Part shown: positions 1 to 9,602 of the stretch, one piece after another
How positions within the stretch are numbered: position 1 is the stretch's first letter
Layout of the letters: the number at the start of each line of letters is the position of its first letter
From: Aliarcobacter cibarius
GTDB lineage: Bacteria; Campylobacterota; Campylobacteria; Campylobacterales; Arcobacteraceae
Reading direction: 5' to 3'
DNA: 64,000 bases
Assembly (NCBI RefSeq): GCF_013372265.1
Contig: NZ_CP054051.1
Span: forward strand, 1,822,596-1,886,595
Position numbers and translations under genes: made by a program
The notes under the pieces: model-generated
Database searches by the model: none
Seen by the model: only the letters and a program-made list of their open reading frames with translations
Told to the model about the DNA's origin: nothing

Positions 1-1140
1 ATTCAATTTTAATTCTATTTTTGATTTTTTACTTCCTAGATTAGTTAGTAGACTGAAGTCTGCAAAAATATTTAAATTTTTATCTTTTATTTTTGCTAAA
101 CCATCAACTATTGAACTCTCTATTTTTAAAATATTTTTATCTATGTTTAGTTCATTCGATTCAAGATTTGATGTAAACTTTATCTCTTTTAAATTCCCAT
201 TTAAATTTGATGTTATTTTCAAATCATTTTTTAAAGATTTATAAATCTCTTTTTTAATAGAAGTTTGTAAATCTATATTGAAATTCAAAGTTTCAATATC
301 ATGATTTTGCATATAAGCGGTTGCTTTAATATTTGAAAGAATTTGATCATAATTTAAAATGGCATTTAAATCTGTGATATTTAAATCTGAACTTTTTATA
401 TCATAACTGCCAAAAAGTTTAAAATCTTTTATATCAAAAATTTGTTTCTCTCTTTCTATTTTTAAATTATCATTTTTTAATACAAAATCTACTTTTTCCA
501 AATTTCCATTTGCTTCAAGATTAAAAGTTGTTTTAATATACTCATTTAAATCTATTTTTGAATTCATCTTATATATATTTTTATCAATATTTATATTTGC
601 TTCTAAATTAGCTATATTTGATTTAATATTTGTAAAAATCTCTGCACTTATAAAATCTTTTAGATTTGAAGCTATATTTTTTGATTTTATTATTACCTCA
701 TCAATCTTTTGCTCATCATAAGTAAAATCATACAAACTAGCTTCAAAATTTTTCACAAAAAGAGTAAAAGGAATACCAAAATCATCTTCTTCTTTTTCTT
801 GATTTTTATCTACTTCCTCTTGCTTTATAAACTCAAAAAATTTATTTTCGAAACTTACTTTTTCTATTTTTAAATCATATACATAAATCTCTTTTACTAA
901 TAAAGATAATAAACTTGGTTTTACATATAAGTTTTCAACTTTTATCATATCATCATAGTTTAAATCTTCTATTTTTATACCTGTATATAGTGAACCTTCT
1001 ACTTTAGTATATTTTATTGGTAATTCATAGCTTAGATATTCAAATATTTTTGATGTTAATAAAGTTGAATTTATTAAAGTAAGAAAAGTTACTAAAAATA
1101 GAAAAATTAGTGTAAAAAATATAATTTTCAAGCTTTTCAA
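1..1140 (-). CDS. tamB: TamB-like translocation/assembly module protein, N-terminal part (cut by window edge)
   Basis: I translated the minus strand from a TTG at 1140-1138. The frame stays open for 380 codons to base 1, so the C-terminus lies outside the window. The protein begins with a single hydrophobic segment (about residues 5-25) and continues as a long, low-complexity, beta-rich periplasmic sequence, as in TamB/AsmA-type proteins that bridge inner and outer membrane. The start overlaps the tamA stop as TTGA, which suggests translational coupling; a second in-frame TTG lies three codons on. The assignment rests on the anchor-plus-beta architecture and the position directly after tamA, not on a recognised domain, because the diagnostic C-terminal DUF490 region is missing here. 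Confidence 0.75.
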   Translation of the reverse strand, partial: MKSLKIIFFTLIFLFLVTFLTLINSTLLTSKIFEYLSYELPIKYTKVEGSLYTGIKIEDLNYDDMIKVENLYVKPSLLSLLVKEIYVYDLKIEKVSFENKFFEFIKQEEVDKNQEKEEDDFGIPFTLFVKNFEASLYDFTYDEQKIDEVIIKSKNIASNLKDFISAEIFTNIKSNIANLEANINIDKNIYKMNSKIDLNEYIKTTFNLEANGNLEKVDFVLKNDNLKIEREKQIFDIKDFKLFGSYDIKSSDLNITDLNAILNYDQILSNIKATAYMQNHDIETLNFNIDLQTSIKKEIYKSLKNDLKITSNLNGNLKEIKFTSNLESNELNIDKNILKIESSIVDGLAKIKDKNLNIFADFSLLTNLGSKKSKIELKLN

Positions 1141-2828
1141 AATACTTGCCCTATTCCTATATGAAATACAAATCCACCTTCATCTAAAGGAAATCCAAAG
1201 TCAACTCTAAGAGGTCCAATTGGAGTGTAATATCTAGCTCCAAATCCATAAGAGTTGTAGAATTTTTCGTCAAATTTATTTGGTTCAAGACTTAACATCG
1301 TAGAGTCAAAAAAAGTTACAACTCCAAAATCTTTTCTAATAGCATATTCAAACTCTACACTATTATCAATCATTGATAAACCACCATAAGGATTATCATC
1401 TGAATCTTTTAATCCAACTTTTTGATAAGCGTAACCTCGATTACTATAATCTCCTCCTGCAAAGAAATGTTTAAATATTGGTAAATCTTTATCTAAAGTT
1501 CCAACTGATGTTTTTATAGAACTAGTTAATTTATCAAAAGTTTTTAGGTACCTTATTTGAGTCAAAGTTTTAATATAATCAATCTCACTTCCCAAAGCTT
1601 TTGTTCCATTTTCTATATAAAAAGATAAGTAATAACCATTTTTTGGATTTAAAATATCATCCCTTTCATCCAAAATAGTTTCATAAAAAACCGAATTTAA
1701 AAGATAACTTCCACTTTTATACTCTTCCAATTCTGATTCAATTGTAGAGTGTTGAGCCAAGAATCCTGCAGTATGAGATAAACCAAAGAAATCTTTAGAA
1801 AAGGATATTTTCTCTTCTATTTTCTTTTGAGAGTAGCTTGAATAATCTTTATCTTCATAAGAGATATCATTATTCAAAGAGATAGTATCGTTTATAAAAT
1901 ATGGATTATATATATTGTTATAAACTTCAAATCCATTTGAATTTATTTTTGTTCCAATTGTAAGACTTTTTAAATCACCTAAAAAATTCTCATTTTTATA
2001 CTGTGCTTTAACTTTTACCTTAGTATCCGTATCATAACCTATACCATAAGTTATCTCTCTATAATCACCTTGAACTAATCTTACATTTACAGGAATAATA
2101 TCTTCTTTAGTATCTATATTTGGTTCTATTGCAATATATTTATAAATACCAAAATTATATAAATTTTCATAAGTCTTATCTATAAGATTTGAATTATATT
2201 TTTCACCTTTTTTAAATTCAATATTTTTTTCTAAAAATTTACTATCAACATTTGCATTATTCTGAATATTTACATCACCAAAATATTGAATATTATTTTT
2301 TGTGACTTTATATTCAATATCTACTTTGTATTCATCAATATCAACATAAGCTTTTGCATCAACTTCAGCTTTTGGATATCCATTTTCATTAAGATATTTA
2401 TATATATGTTTTTTAGAATTTGTAAATTCTGAAGCTTTAAAACCATTGCCTTTTTTTAGTTCAATAATATCTTTATACTCATCTTCAATTAAAATAGAAG
2501 ATATTTTTATCTGTTCATTTCTTTTGATATTAAAATTTGCTTTATCTTCTTTTATTTCATAAGTAACTATTGCTTTATAAAAACCTAAACTATGAAAATA
2601 CTCTTCTACTAAATCTTTACAAATTGCTATATCACTTTCATTAAATATAGGTTTTTCTTTCCAAAATTTATAAACCGCTGGATATGAGATATCACAAACT
2701 TTTTCTAGATTTAATTTAGAAAAATCTCCTAAAACTAAATCTATATCTCCAGAAAAGTCCACAGTTTTTATCTCTTTTGAAAAAGAACTCAAAGATAAAA
2801 TTGAAATAATTAAAAATAATTTAAACAA
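1137..2828 (-). CDS. tamA: TamA-like outer-membrane assembly factor (Omp85 family)
   Basis: 563 residues. Residues 1-17 form a signal peptide. A POTRA-repeat region follows to about residue 255, and then a C-terminal beta-barrel ends in an aromatic residue (HIGIGQVF), as the outer-membrane beta-signal requires. The strand containing GGLSMIDNSVEFEYAIR and the upstream GGDYSNRGY loop match the barrel of BamA/TamA proteins. TamA works with TamB in outer-membrane protein or phospholipid transport. The start codon is TTG. It lies 9 bases after the upstream GNAT gene, whose end carries a usable AAGG ribosome-binding site. BamA itself is the main alternative, but the shorter length and the tamB neighbour favour TamA. 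Confidence 0.85.
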   Translation of the reverse strand: MFKLFLIISILSLSSFSKEIKTVDFSGDIDLVLGDFSKLNLEKVCDISYPAVYKFWKEKPIFNESDIAICKDLVEEYFHSLGFYKAIVTYEIKEDKANFNIKRNEQIKISSILIEDEYKDIIELKKGNGFKASEFTNSKKHIYKYLNENGYPKAEVDAKAYVDIDEYKVDIEYKVTKNNIQYFGDVNIQNNANVDSKFLEKNIEFKKGEKYNSNLIDKTYENLYNFGIYKYIAIEPNIDTKEDIIPVNVRLVQGDYREITYGIGYDTDTKVKVKAQYKNENFLGDLKSLTIGTKINSNGFEVYNNIYNPYFINDTISLNNDISYEDKDYSSYSQKKIEEKISFSKDFFGLSHTAGFLAQHSTIESELEEYKSGSYLLNSVFYETILDERDDILNPKNGYYLSFYIENGTKALGSEIDYIKTLTQIRYLKTFDKLTSSIKTSVGTLDKDLPIFKHFFAGGDYSNRGYAYQKVGLKDSDDNPYGGLSMIDNSVEFEYAIRKDFGVVTFFDSTMLSLEPNKFDEKFYNSYGFGARYYTPIGPLRVDFGFPLDEGGFVFHIGIGQVF

Positions 2829-2837
2829 ATTTACTCT

Positions 2838-3365
2838 TTACCTTAATATATCTTTTTCTAAAATCACAAACTTTAACTCTTCTTTTGTTTTAACATTCCA
2901 AATTTCAGATTTTGGGAATTCTAAAAAAGAGTCAGTAACTTTATAACCTCTTCTTTTGTAAAAATCTATTAAATCATTTCTTATAGTAATTACTTGCATT
3001 ATAAATTTATCTGCACTATATAATTTCATAGAAGATTTTTCTGCAAATTCTAAAAGTCTTTTTCCAACTCCGCTTGATTGAAAATCTGGATGAACTGCAA
3101 ATAAACCAATGTATATAGAACCATTCTCTAATTTTGCTTGAATATTTCCTACAATTTTATCTTCAAATTTTGCAAGATAGATTTTAGAATCTTTTTCTTC
3201 TAAAATCTCTTCTAGCATATCATCTTCTATTCTTTTTCCACCTAACAAATGAGCTTCAGTTGTCCAAGACTTTGAAGTTTTTTCTCCTCTATATGCTAGA
3301 TTTATAATGTCTACTACCTCTTTTATATTCTCTTTTTGGCACTCAATAAATTTTAAATCTAGCAT
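2838..3365 (-). CDS. GNAT-family N-acetyltransferase
   Basis: 175 residues with the GNAT fold. The acetyl-CoA pyrophosphate-binding loop reads VHPDFQSSGVGKRLLEFAEK (motif A, Q-x-x-G-x-G), preceded by the beta-4 strand GSIYIGLFAV and followed by FYKRRGYKVTDSF (motif B). The protein should transfer an acetyl group from acetyl-CoA to an amine; the substrate cannot be read from sequence. It sits between mfd (6 bases upstream) and tamA (9 bases downstream), so it is probably co-transcribed with both. No signal peptide or membrane segment is visible, so it is probably cytoplasmic. Confidence 0.85.
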   Translation of the reverse strand: MLDLKFIECQKENIKEVVDIINLAYRGEKTSKSWTTEAHLLGGKRIEDDMLEEILEEKDSKIYLAKFEDKIVGNIQAKLENGSIYIGLFAVHPDFQSSGVGKRLLEFAEKSSMKLYSADKFIMQVITIRNDLIDFYKRRGYKVTDSFLEFPKSEIWNVKTKEELKFVILEKDILR

Positions 3366-3371
3366 ATCTTT

Positions 3372-6359
3372 TTACTTTCTTAAATACTCTAAAGTAGTAT
3401 TTATAATATCATCATCATCTCTACTTCTAGATTTTATGCTCTCTTTTAAACCTTGTGAATTTACAAAAGTAATATTTGTTTCATAAGAACTTATTTGATT
3501 TATCTCTTTTTGTATTGCTAAAATTTTTATTAAAATTAAATCCAAGAACTGTTTTGTTGGAATATCTAATTTCCCAAATCTATCTTCCATCTCTTCTTCA
3601 ATATTATAAAGTTCTTCTTTATTTATTGCTCGACTCAATCTTCTATAAAGCTCTAATCTAATTCTATCTTCACTAATATAATCCTCACTAATATAGGCAC
3701 TAATAGCTAGTTTTATATCTATATTTTGCTCTTTTGTTTTTGTTTCACCACTTAATGTTGCTAAAGTCTCTTCAAGCATTTTTAAATACAATCCATAACC
3801 AATCTGCTTTATATGTCCACTTTGTTCTGCTCCAATAATATTTCCACCACCTCTTATTTCTAAATCTTGGTGAGCTAGTGCTGTTCCACTTCCTAAATAA
3901 GAGTTTGATTCTAAAGCAACTAATCTTTTTATAGCTTCTGGTGTAATCTTACTTTTGTCTTCAACTACATAATAACAAAATCCCTCTTTATTACTTCGTC
4001 CAACTCTTCCTCTTAACTGGTGTAAATCAGCAATTCCAAATCTATCTGCTCCATCAATTATTATAGAATTTGCATTTGGCAGGTGAATTCCTGATTCTAC
4101 AATTGAAGTTGCAAGTAATATATCAAACTCTTTATTTTCAAAGTTTTCTATTATCTTTTCAGCATCTGCTGGTTTTATTTGAGAGTGAATAACATCTACT
4201 TTTATATTTGGAACAATTTGTAGTAAATCTTTTTTCTTAGCTTCAATAGAAGCAATATTATTATGAACATAGAAGAGTTGTCCACCTCTTCTTTTCTCTC
4301 TTAAAATTATCTCTTTTATTAATGCTTCACTATACTCTTTTACATAAGTTCTTACTCCTAATCTTTCACTTGGAGGTGTAAGAAGAGAACTCATACCTTT
4401 TAGTTTTGATAGTGCAAGATTTAAAGTTCTTGGAATTGGAGTTGCACTCATAGAGAAAATATGTACATCTTCTCTTAGACCTTTTAATTTCTCTTTTTGT
4501 TTTACTCCAAATTTATGCTCTTCATCTATTATTACAAGAGCAAGATTATTTGTTTTTATATCTAAAAGTGAATGTGTTCCAATAACTAATTTTATATCAC
4601 CACTTTCCAAACCTTTTTTTATACTAGTTTTTTCTTTTGGACTAGTTTTTCCATCTAGTTTAAAAACCTCAATCCCAAATTCACTAAATCTTTTACTTAT
4701 TGAGTGATAGTGTTGCGTTGCTAAAAGTGTTGTTGGACATACAAAAATAGCTTGATATCCACTATTTACAACAGCTAAAAGTGCATTCATAGCAACTTCA
4801 GTTTTTCCAAAACCAACATCACCACTTAGAAGTCTATCCATAACTTTTCCACTACTTAAATCTGAAAAAATCTCATTTATACTTCTAGTTTGATCTTTTG
4901 TATAAGCAAATCCTGAACTTTTCTGGAATTTTTTTATTAAATTATCATCAATAAATATTTTTATACCATTTACAAGTTCTCTTGCTGCTGCTAGTTTTAT
5001 AATATCATTTGCAATTTCAAATAATCTATCTTTTACTTTCTCTTTAAGTTTTGCAAAACTTCCTCTACCAAGTTTATCTACTATTGCGTAACTTTCACCA
5101 TCTGCTACATATCTGTCAATAGTATCAATATTTTCAACAGGTATTAAAAGTCTATCTTCACCTTGATAATGAATTACAACAAAATCTCTTTTAGCTCCCA
5201 TTATTGAAACTGGTTCTATTCCTTTGTATATACCAATTCCATGTTTTTCATGAACTACAAAATCATTCAACACTAACTCATCAACAACTAGTTTTACTCT
5301 TTTTTTCTTTCTTTTTTTAACCTCTTTATTTAAAGAGATAATTACTTCATTTGTTCCTAAAAGATTAATTATCTCATCACTAAAATGATATTTAATTGCT
5401 TTATCATCTAAAGGTATATCAAGAGCTTTTATTCTAGCTTCACTAGTTGTTATTAAAGTAATCTTTTTTTCTTTATGAAAACTAATAAACTCTTTTACAT
5501 TTGAAGGACTTATCTCTTTATACTCTTTACTTGAATATATTTGAGGAATTGTTAAAAACTTATCTTTATTTAATCTTTTTTCTTCAAAAATATATGCTTC
5601 ATCAAGTTCTCCTAGTGCTTCTTGAGTAATAAATGAATTCATATTTTGAGGTAAATAGTGAGCAAGATTATCTAAATACCAGAAACCTAAAGAGTGTATG
5701 TCTTTTACAAATGCATCACTTGAAGATAGCTCTATTTTTTCACTTAATTCTTCAAAACTATCTTCACTTAAAGCTAAAAAAGCAGGAATTATTGTAAAAC
5801 TATCAAGCTCTTCTTTTTGAGATTTTTGATCTTCAATATCAAATTTTCTAATACTTTCAACTTCATCATCAAACAAGCTTACACGATATCCAAAATCACT
5901 TCCTAAAGGAGCAATATCAAAAATATCTCCTCTTATAGAAACTTCTCCAGCACTTGTTACAATATCTACAAAGTAATAACCCCAGCTATAAAGTTTTTGT
6001 TTAAAAGAGTTTAAATCAAGCTTATCAGCAAAATTTATTGTAAAACTATCAAAACAATCTTTTTTAGGAAGAGGAAAAGATACTGTTCTAATAGGAGAAA
6101 TAAGAATTTTATCCTCTTTTTTATAACCATAAAAATCTTGTAGAGATTTCGTAATATCTTGTATTTCATCACTAAAAGACAATAAATCATCTTTAAAATT
6201 TGCTCTAAAATCTGCTAATACAAATGGTTTAAAACCTAAAAAAGAGACAATATGAGAAGCAACTTGAGCTTGGGCATCATCATTTACTATCAAAAGTTCA
6301 CACTTTTTTAAACTCTTTTCATCTTTTAACTTTTTTAAAAATTCATATATATTTTTCAC
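3372..6359 (-). CDS. mfd: Transcription-repair coupling factor Mfd
   Basis: 995 residues, somewhat shorter than the roughly 1150 of E. coli Mfd. In order it shows an N-terminal UvrB-homology region, a CarD-like RNA-polymerase-interacting domain near residue 370 (VVHEKHGIGIYKG), and a superfamily 2 translocase with Walker A GDVGFGKTEVAMNA near 515, box II DEEHKFG near 613, SATPIPRTL and the C-terminal motif QLRGRVGRS. A C-terminal TRCF domain follows. Mfd removes RNA polymerase stalled at template-strand lesions and recruits UvrA. It starts 2 bases after the small gene upstream, so the two are almost certainly co-transcribed. Confidence 0.97.
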   Translation of the reverse strand: MKNIYEFLKKLKDEKSLKKCELLIVNDDAQAQVASHIVSFLGFKPFVLADFRANFKDDLLSFSDEIQDITKSLQDFYGYKKEDKILISPIRTVSFPLPKKDCFDSFTINFADKLDLNSFKQKLYSWGYYFVDIVTSAGEVSIRGDIFDIAPLGSDFGYRVSLFDDEVESIRKFDIEDQKSQKEELDSFTIIPAFLALSEDSFEELSEKIELSSSDAFVKDIHSLGFWYLDNLAHYLPQNMNSFITQEALGELDEAYIFEEKRLNKDKFLTIPQIYSSKEYKEISPSNVKEFISFHKEKKITLITTSEARIKALDIPLDDKAIKYHFSDEIINLLGTNEVIISLNKEVKKRKKKRVKLVVDELVLNDFVVHEKHGIGIYKGIEPVSIMGAKRDFVVIHYQGEDRLLIPVENIDTIDRYVADGESYAIVDKLGRGSFAKLKEKVKDRLFEIANDIIKLAAARELVNGIKIFIDDNLIKKFQKSSGFAYTKDQTRSINEIFSDLSSGKVMDRLLSGDVGFGKTEVAMNALLAVVNSGYQAIFVCPTTLLATQHYHSISKRFSEFGIEVFKLDGKTSPKEKTSIKKGLESGDIKLVIGTHSLLDIKTNNLALVIIDEEHKFGVKQKEKLKGLREDVHIFSMSATPIPRTLNLALSKLKGMSSLLTPPSERLGVRTYVKEYSEALIKEIILREKRRGGQLFYVHNNIASIEAKKKDLLQIVPNIKVDVIHSQIKPADAEKIIENFENKEFDILLATSIVESGIHLPNANSIIIDGADRFGIADLHQLRGRVGRSNKEGFCYYVVEDKSKITPEAIKRLVALESNSYLGSGTALAHQDLEIRGGGNIIGAEQSGHIKQIGYGLYLKMLEETLATLSGETKTKEQNIDIKLAISAYISEDYISEDRIRLELYRRLSRAINKEELYNIEEEMEDRFGKLDIPTKQFLDLILIKILAIQKEINQISSYETNITFVNSQGLKESIKSRSRDDDDIINTTLEYLRK

Positions 6360-6361
6360 TA

Positions 6362-6664
6362 TTACTTATCTTCACTTAACTCAAAATCTTTTGTTGTTTT
6401 ATCATAAATATATGGAGTATACGGTGTTTCATTTAGTAAAAAAACTAGTTTTGCACTTTCAAACCCTGCTTTTTCTAAAGCTTCTTTAAAAATTTGTAAG
6501 ATAAAAGTTTTTGTAGTAATAAGCGTAGTTGTTGATGTTGAAGTATATACATGTTTTTCACCTTCAACTGCTTTAAAACTTTTTCTTTTTACAAGTTTCT
6601 CAAATCCTTCAACATCTTGTAAACCTTCAACCTCAAGTAAAACTAAAACATCTATTGCATCCAT
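6362..6664 (-). CDS. Small conserved protein of unknown function upstream of mfd
   Basis: 100 residues, soluble, with no signal peptide or membrane span. An alpha/beta mix is likely; residues 40-50 are unusually rich in Thr and Ser (YTSTSTTTLITTKT). I do not recognise a domain. It is the first gene of the minus-strand run into mfd, with only 2 bases between them. I recall a small gene next to mfd in Campylobacter too, which would fit a conserved lineage-specific protein. Its function cannot be given from sequence. Confidence 0.75.
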   Translation of the reverse strand: MDAIDVLVLLEVEGLQDVEGFEKLVKRKSFKAVEGEKHVYTSTSTTTLITTKTFILQIFKEALEKAGFESAKLVFLLNETPYTPYIYDKTTKDFELSEDK

Positions 6665-6747
6665 TAAAAACCTTATAAAATAAATTGCTAAATTTTATCA
6701 TATAAAAGTTTTATGCCTTATTACTAGTAAAAATGTCCTATTTATTG

Positions 6748-6753
6748 TATAAT
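6748..6753 (+). promoter_or_regulatory. Likely -10 element (TATAAT) for the coiled-coil microprotein gene
   Basis: A perfect TATAAT lies 29 bases before the ATG at 6783. An AAGGAA ribosome-binding site at 6770-6775 has 7-base spacing. No clear -35 box is seen, which is normal for sigma-70 promoters in this phylum. Confidence 0.55.
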
Positions 6754-6782
6754 CAGTTATTTTATTTATAAGGAATTTCAAA

Positions 6783-7022
6783 ATGAATTATGAGTTATTA
6801 AGTCGTCTTGCTATGGAAGATGCTGAGAAGTCAAAGAATGAATCCTTTATTTTAAAAAAAAGAAATGAAATTTTACATAATGAAATAGAGACTCTTAAAG
6901 CAGTTATTAGAAAACTAGAAGAAGAAAAAGAAAAACTTTCAAAAGAATTAGAAGAGTTAAAAGAGTCTGTAAATAAAGAGGAAGAGGTAGTAAAAGAACA
7001 AGTCTTTACTTACTACACATAA
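6783..7022 (+). CDS. 79-residue coiled-coil microprotein
   Basis: Residues 18-70 are a nearly continuous heptad-type helix very rich in Lys, Glu and Leu (for example KLEEEKEKLSKELEELKESV), so a dimeric or higher coiled coil is expected. The tail ends in aromatic residues (FTYYT). No membrane span or signal is seen. The gene has its own perfect -10 box and a good Shine-Dalgarno sequence, and its stop lies inside a hairpin shared with the convergent DUF445 gene. ZapB-like or other scaffold roles are possible by shape only; no homology is claimed. Confidence 0.8.
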   Translation: MNYELLSRLAMEDAEKSKNESFILKKRNEILHNEIETLKAVIRKLEEEKEKLSKELEELKESVNKEEEVVKEQVFTYYT

Positions 7023-7042
7023 AATAATCCTCTTATTTTATG
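7018..7042. terminator. Bidirectional terminator hairpin between convergent genes
   Basis: A 10-bp perfect stem pairs 7018-7027 with 7033-7042 around a 5-base loop. It overlaps the 3' ends of both the microprotein gene and the DUF445 gene. The stem is A/T rich, so it is of modest stability. Confidence 0.55.
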
Positions 7043-7745
7043 AAACTAATGCTCCAACAAGACCTATTAATCCTCCAAAAATAGCTCCCCAAACAACTAA
7101 CCAAAACATATGTTCTTTTATCATATTTTGAACAATCTCTTTAACCATTTTTGGAGTTAACTCTTCTAATCTTGAATCAACAATTAAACTTAATTTATCA
7201 TAAACATCGTTTGTAAACTCTTCATTTTTAAGGGCATCATTTATTGTTTGTTGAAAAGTTTCAGTTTTTGAAATAGTAATAATTGAAGTTTGAAGTTTGT
7301 TAACAAATGAATCTTTTAATCCATCTATTGCGCTCTCTCCTCCAAACATTGTAATCATTCCTCCAAAAGGTGATTGCATTATTGACTCTTTTAAAGAGGT
7401 AAAGGCTAAAGTAAAATCTGTATTTTTTAATATTTTTTCAAAATCAATATTTGTTTTTGCACTACTTAATTCATCTTGAAAAAAGCTATTTAACCTCTCT
7501 TTTGTAAAGAATTGCTCCATTAAAAGATTTTTTATAGATAATTTAAACTCTTTAAATTTACTCTCAATTACTCCACTTCCATAAAGAAATGGCACTTTTT
7601 CAAAAAGCATATAAATAGCTATTGTATTTGTAACAGCTCCACTCAATGCAAAAAGACCAACCATAAAAACAATATTGTTATCATTTGAATAACCATAAGC
7701 CATAATCAATACTGTAATTATATTTGTAATATCTGATTTATTCAT
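7038..7745 (-). CDS. DUF445-family membrane protein
   Basis: 235 residues from the chosen ATG at 7745, which has a perfect AGGAGG upstream; a longer frame from 7781 lacks such a site. The N-terminal hydrophobic stretch contains a Gly-rich AVTNTIAIYMLFEK motif. A long amphipathic helical middle follows, and the protein ends in a C-terminal membrane helix (WLVVWGAIFGGLIGLVGALVS). This hairpin-plus-helical layout is that of DUF445 (YheB/YjiN-type) membrane proteins, whose biochemical role is unknown. It is transcribed alone, convergent with the coiled-coil gene. Confidence 0.75.
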   Translation of the reverse strand: MNKSDITNIITVLIMAYGYSNDNNIVFMVGLFALSGAVTNTIAIYMLFEKVPFLYGSGVIESKFKEFKLSIKNLLMEQFFTKERLNSFFQDELSSAKTNIDFEKILKNTDFTLAFTSLKESIMQSPFGGMITMFGGESAIDGLKDSFVNKLQTSIITISKTETFQQTINDALKNEEFTNDVYDKLSLIVDSRLEELTPKMVKEIVQNMIKEHMFWLVVWGAIFGGLIGLVGALVS

Positions 7746-7870
7746 GAAAAAACCTCCTAAAAAATAAATGGATTTTATCACATCTTCTTTAAAAAATTTT
7801 TACCTTTATTTATGTAATTAATTTGAAACTTTGATTATCTAAAATTTTGTTAATAGTATAGGAGTAGTAA

Positions 7871-9577
7871 ATGATTGACATAGAAAAAGAGATAGAAAAG
7901 AAATTTCCAAAAATAAAAGAAAAAACGAATTTTTTGAAAAAATCTTTATTTAAAATAGCAAAAAAGATTGTTCATGAAGATTCTATAAATAAATTTCTAT
8001 CACAAAATTCTCATTTAAAAGGTTTTGATTTTGTAGATGCGGTTTTGGACTATTTTGATTTTGATTATACAGTTTCAAGTAATGATTTACAAAATATCCC
8101 AACTACTGGAAAAGTAGTAATAATTGCAAATCATCCTTTAGGTGGACTCGATGCATTATGTTTACTGAAATTAGTTGGGAGTGTAAGAAAAGATGTAAAA
8201 ATACTAGCAAATGATTTTTTGGTTGGATTTGAATCTTTAAACTCTCTTGTAATTTCAATAGATAACTTCAAAGAAAGACAAACTAAAGAGAGTATAAAAA
8301 AAGTATATGAAGCTTTAAACAACGAAGAAGCAGTTATTATTTTTCCAGCTGGAGAAGTAAGCCGAGCTACACCAAAAGGTATAAAAGATAAATCTTGGAA
8401 TAAAGGATTTCTAAATTTTGCAAAAAATAGTAATTCTTCGATTTTACCAATATTTTTAGATGCAAAAAACTCTAAAACTTTTTATACAATTTCTTTATTA
8501 AATAAAACTTTTTCAACACTTTTATTATCAAATGAAATGTTTAACAAAAAATCAAAAAATATAAATATAAAAATTGGACAAATAATTCCAAATGAAAATC
8601 TTACTCCTAAAGGTTTAGATAGAGATTTCCTAGTAAATCTTTACAAAAAACATCTTTATGCTCTAAAAAAAGGGAAAAAATCATTTTTCCAAACACAAAA
8701 TGCAATTGCACATCCAGTAAGCCGTATTGAATTACTAAATGAACTAAAAAAATCTCAACTTTTAGGTCAAACAAATGATGGAAAAAGAATTTATTTGTAT
8801 GATTATATGGAAGACTCTATTGTTTTAAAAGAACTTGGACGATTAAGAGAGTTATCTTTTAGAAAAGTTGGTGAAGGTGTAAATAAAAAAAGAGATACAG
8901 ACAAATATGATATTTATTACCAACACATAATTCTATATGATAAAAGTGAATTAGAAATTGTTGGTTCATACAGAATTGCTAATTCGGATTTAGTATATAA
9001 TAGATTTGGAATAAAAGGTTTTTATTCAAATTCTTTATTTAAATTCAATGATGACTTTCTACCATATTTACAAAATTCAATTGAATTAGGTCGAAGTTTT
9101 GTTCAACCAAAATATTGGGGAACTAGAGCATTAGATTATCTTTGGTTTGGAATTGGAGCTTATTTAAAAGCTAATCCAAATATAAAATATATGTTTGGAC
9201 CTGTTTCAATTCCAGGAACATTTCCTTCTATTGCAAAGGATTTAATGGTATTTTATTACAATTACTATTTTAACGAACCTCAAAGACTCATAGAAGCAAA
9301 AGATCCATATTATTACACAAATAATCTTTACGATATAAGAGACTTTTTTGAGTTAAATGATAAAAAACAAGATTTTAGAGCTTTAAAATCTTCATTAGCA
9401 AATATTGGAGTTTCAATTCCTCCTTTATATAAACAATATAGTGAGCTAACAAATGATGATGGTGTTAAATTTTTAGATTTTAGTGTAGATAAAGATTTTA
9501 ATGAGTGTGTTGATGGATTTATACTAGTTGAAATAGAAAAAATAAAAGAGCATATAAAACAAAGATATATAATATAA
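7871..9577 (+). CDS. OlsF-like bifunctional acyltransferase (PlsC-type plus GNAT/hemolysin-type domain)
   Basis: 568 residues with two domains. Residues about 60-260 form a lysophospholipid-acyltransferase fold with the catalytic His in NHPLGGLD near residue 87 and the second block FPAGEVSR near residue 158. Residues about 300-490 form a GNAT-like domain of the hemolysin/OlsB kind (LGRLRELSFRKVGEG, then FGPVSIPGTFP). This fusion matches OlsF, which makes ornithine lipid: the C-terminal half N-acylates ornithine and the N-terminal half adds the second acyl chain. The His-Asp spacing is HX5D rather than the classic HX4D, a variant I associate with this subfamily. An AGGAG site precedes the ATG. 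The gene ends in a hairpin terminator. Confidence 0.75.
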   Translation: MIDIEKEIEKKFPKIKEKTNFLKKSLFKIAKKIVHEDSINKFLSQNSHLKGFDFVDAVLDYFDFDYTVSSNDLQNIPTTGKVVIIANHPLGGLDALCLLKLVGSVRKDVKILANDFLVGFESLNSLVISIDNFKERQTKESIKKVYEALNNEEAVIIFPAGEVSRATPKGIKDKSWNKGFLNFAKNSNSSILPIFLDAKNSKTFYTISLLNKTFSTLLLSNEMFNKKSKNINIKIGQIIPNENLTPKGLDRDFLVNLYKKHLYALKKGKKSFFQTQNAIAHPVSRIELLNELKKSQLLGQTNDGKRIYLYDYMEDSIVLKELGRLRELSFRKVGEGVNKKRDTDKYDIYYQHIILYDKSELEIVGSYRIANSDLVYNRFGIKGFYSNSLFKFNDDFLPYLQNSIELGRSFVQPKYWGTRALDYLWFGIGAYLKANPNIKYMFGPVSIPGTFPSIAKDLMVFYYNYYFNEPQRLIEAKDPYYYTNNLYDIRDFFELNDKKQDFRALKSSLANIGVSIPPLYKQYSELTNDDGVKFLDFSVDKDFNECVDGFILVEIEKIKEHIKQRYII

Positions 9578-9601
9578 AAGTAGAAATTAATCTACTTTTA
9601 T
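9574..9601. terminator. Bidirectional terminator between OlsF-like and rhodanese genes
   Basis: An 11-bp perfect stem (9574-9584 with 9591-9601) has a 6-base loop, with A/T runs on both sides. It lies exactly between two convergent genes. Confidence 0.7.
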
Positions 9602-9602
9602 A

